Part shown: piece by piece, positions 40,658 through 40,718 of the stretch
How positions within the stretch are numbered: the first letter of the stretch is position 1
Layout of the letters: every line of letters begins with the position of its first letter
DNA from: JAXJSP01 sp036310005
GTDB taxonomy: Bacteria; Bacillota; Clostridia; Oscillospirales; Acutalibacteraceae
Length of the DNA stretch: 40,718 nt
Direction of reading: 5' to 3'
Assembly (NCBI GenBank): GCA_036310005.1
Contig: JAXJSP010000016.1
Location: 1-40,718, forward strand
Translations under genes and position numbers: made by a program
The notes under the pieces: model-generated
What the model saw: the letters and a program-made list of their open reading frames with translations, nothing else
Told to the model about the DNA's origin: nothing
Databases searched by the model: none

Positions 40658-40718
40658 GCTGGTGTAGCTCAGTTGGTAGAGCAGCTGATTTGTAATCAGC
40701 AGGTCGGGGGTTCAAGTC
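40658..40718 (+). tRNA. tRNA-Thr (anticodon TGT), cut by the window end
   Basis: 5' acceptor GCTGGTG, D arm GCTC-AGTTGGTAGA-GC, anticodon stem GCTGA/TCAGC with loop TTTGTAA (anticodon TGT), and the start of the T arm GGGGGTTCAAGTC. The last 15 or so bases lie beyond the window. Confidence 0.93.

Overview
The window reads as a chromosomal segment of a low-GC, Gram-positive anaerobe of the class Clostridia (gut Ruminococcaceae/Oscillospiraceae-like). The signs are AT-rich intergenic DNA, strong AGGAGG-type ribosome sites with some GTG and TTG starts, sigma-A promoters (TTGACA/TATAAT), U-tract hairpin terminators between most units, a rubrerythrin, and many proteins typical of Clostridia (DegV, DUF1015, heterodimeric ABC exporters, MATE pumps). 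Genus cannot be fixed from the sequence alone. The left edge looks like the promoter and boxB/boxA leader of an rRNA operon reading out of the window. The right edge stops inside a tRNA-Thr gene. The segment therefore probably lies between two repeated loci, as contigs often do.

Layout: 1-120, probable rRNA leader (minus). 293-3418, typA, a DEDDh exonuclease with a zinc ribbon, and mscL with a zinc ribbon, one overlapping operon. 3447-4400, D-2-hydroxyacid dehydrogenase (minus). 4532-8165, the two halves of a heterodimeric ABC exporter. 8201-9355, acyltransferase 3 (minus). 9356-10173, an 0.8 kb gene-poor stretch with two back-to-back promoters: a roughly 500-nt candidate non-coding RNA on the minus strand and a short hairpin-rich leader or small RNA ahead of uvrC on the plus strand. 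10174-12490, uvrC and trmL. 12493-16196, a putative Rex operator followed by the glycolytic operon pgk-tpiA-gpmI. 16304-18779, an O-antigen-ligase-like membrane protein and a lipoprotein. 18817-22000, a tandem duplication of a promoter/tRNA-Gln/MATE module in which the first tRNA has decayed. 22091-23351, a DUF368 (undecaprenyl-phosphate translocase family) gene and a GtrA gene. 23372-25264, EamA exporter and DegV (minus). 25511-28374, proB-proA-proC, a complete glutamate-to-proline route. 28433-28967, a hairpin repeat, tRNA-Ser (minus) and an attenuator-like leader. 28968-30359, a third MATE pump. 30406-31677, DUF1015 (minus). 31869-36727, a four-gene Gld-type ABC system. 36786-38480, an AraC regulator divergent from a wrecked GH2 glycosidase. 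38531-40529, asnS and rubrerythrin (minus). 40658-end, tRNA-Thr.

Most of the window is housekeeping and envelope/efflux functions. The least explained parts are the two divergent non-coding units at 9421-10110, the tRNA-Gln/MATE duplication in which a tRNA and its terminator act as the leader of a transporter gene, and the small tandem hairpin repeat at 28481-28551. No CRISPR array, insertion sequence, integrase or phage gene was recognised.
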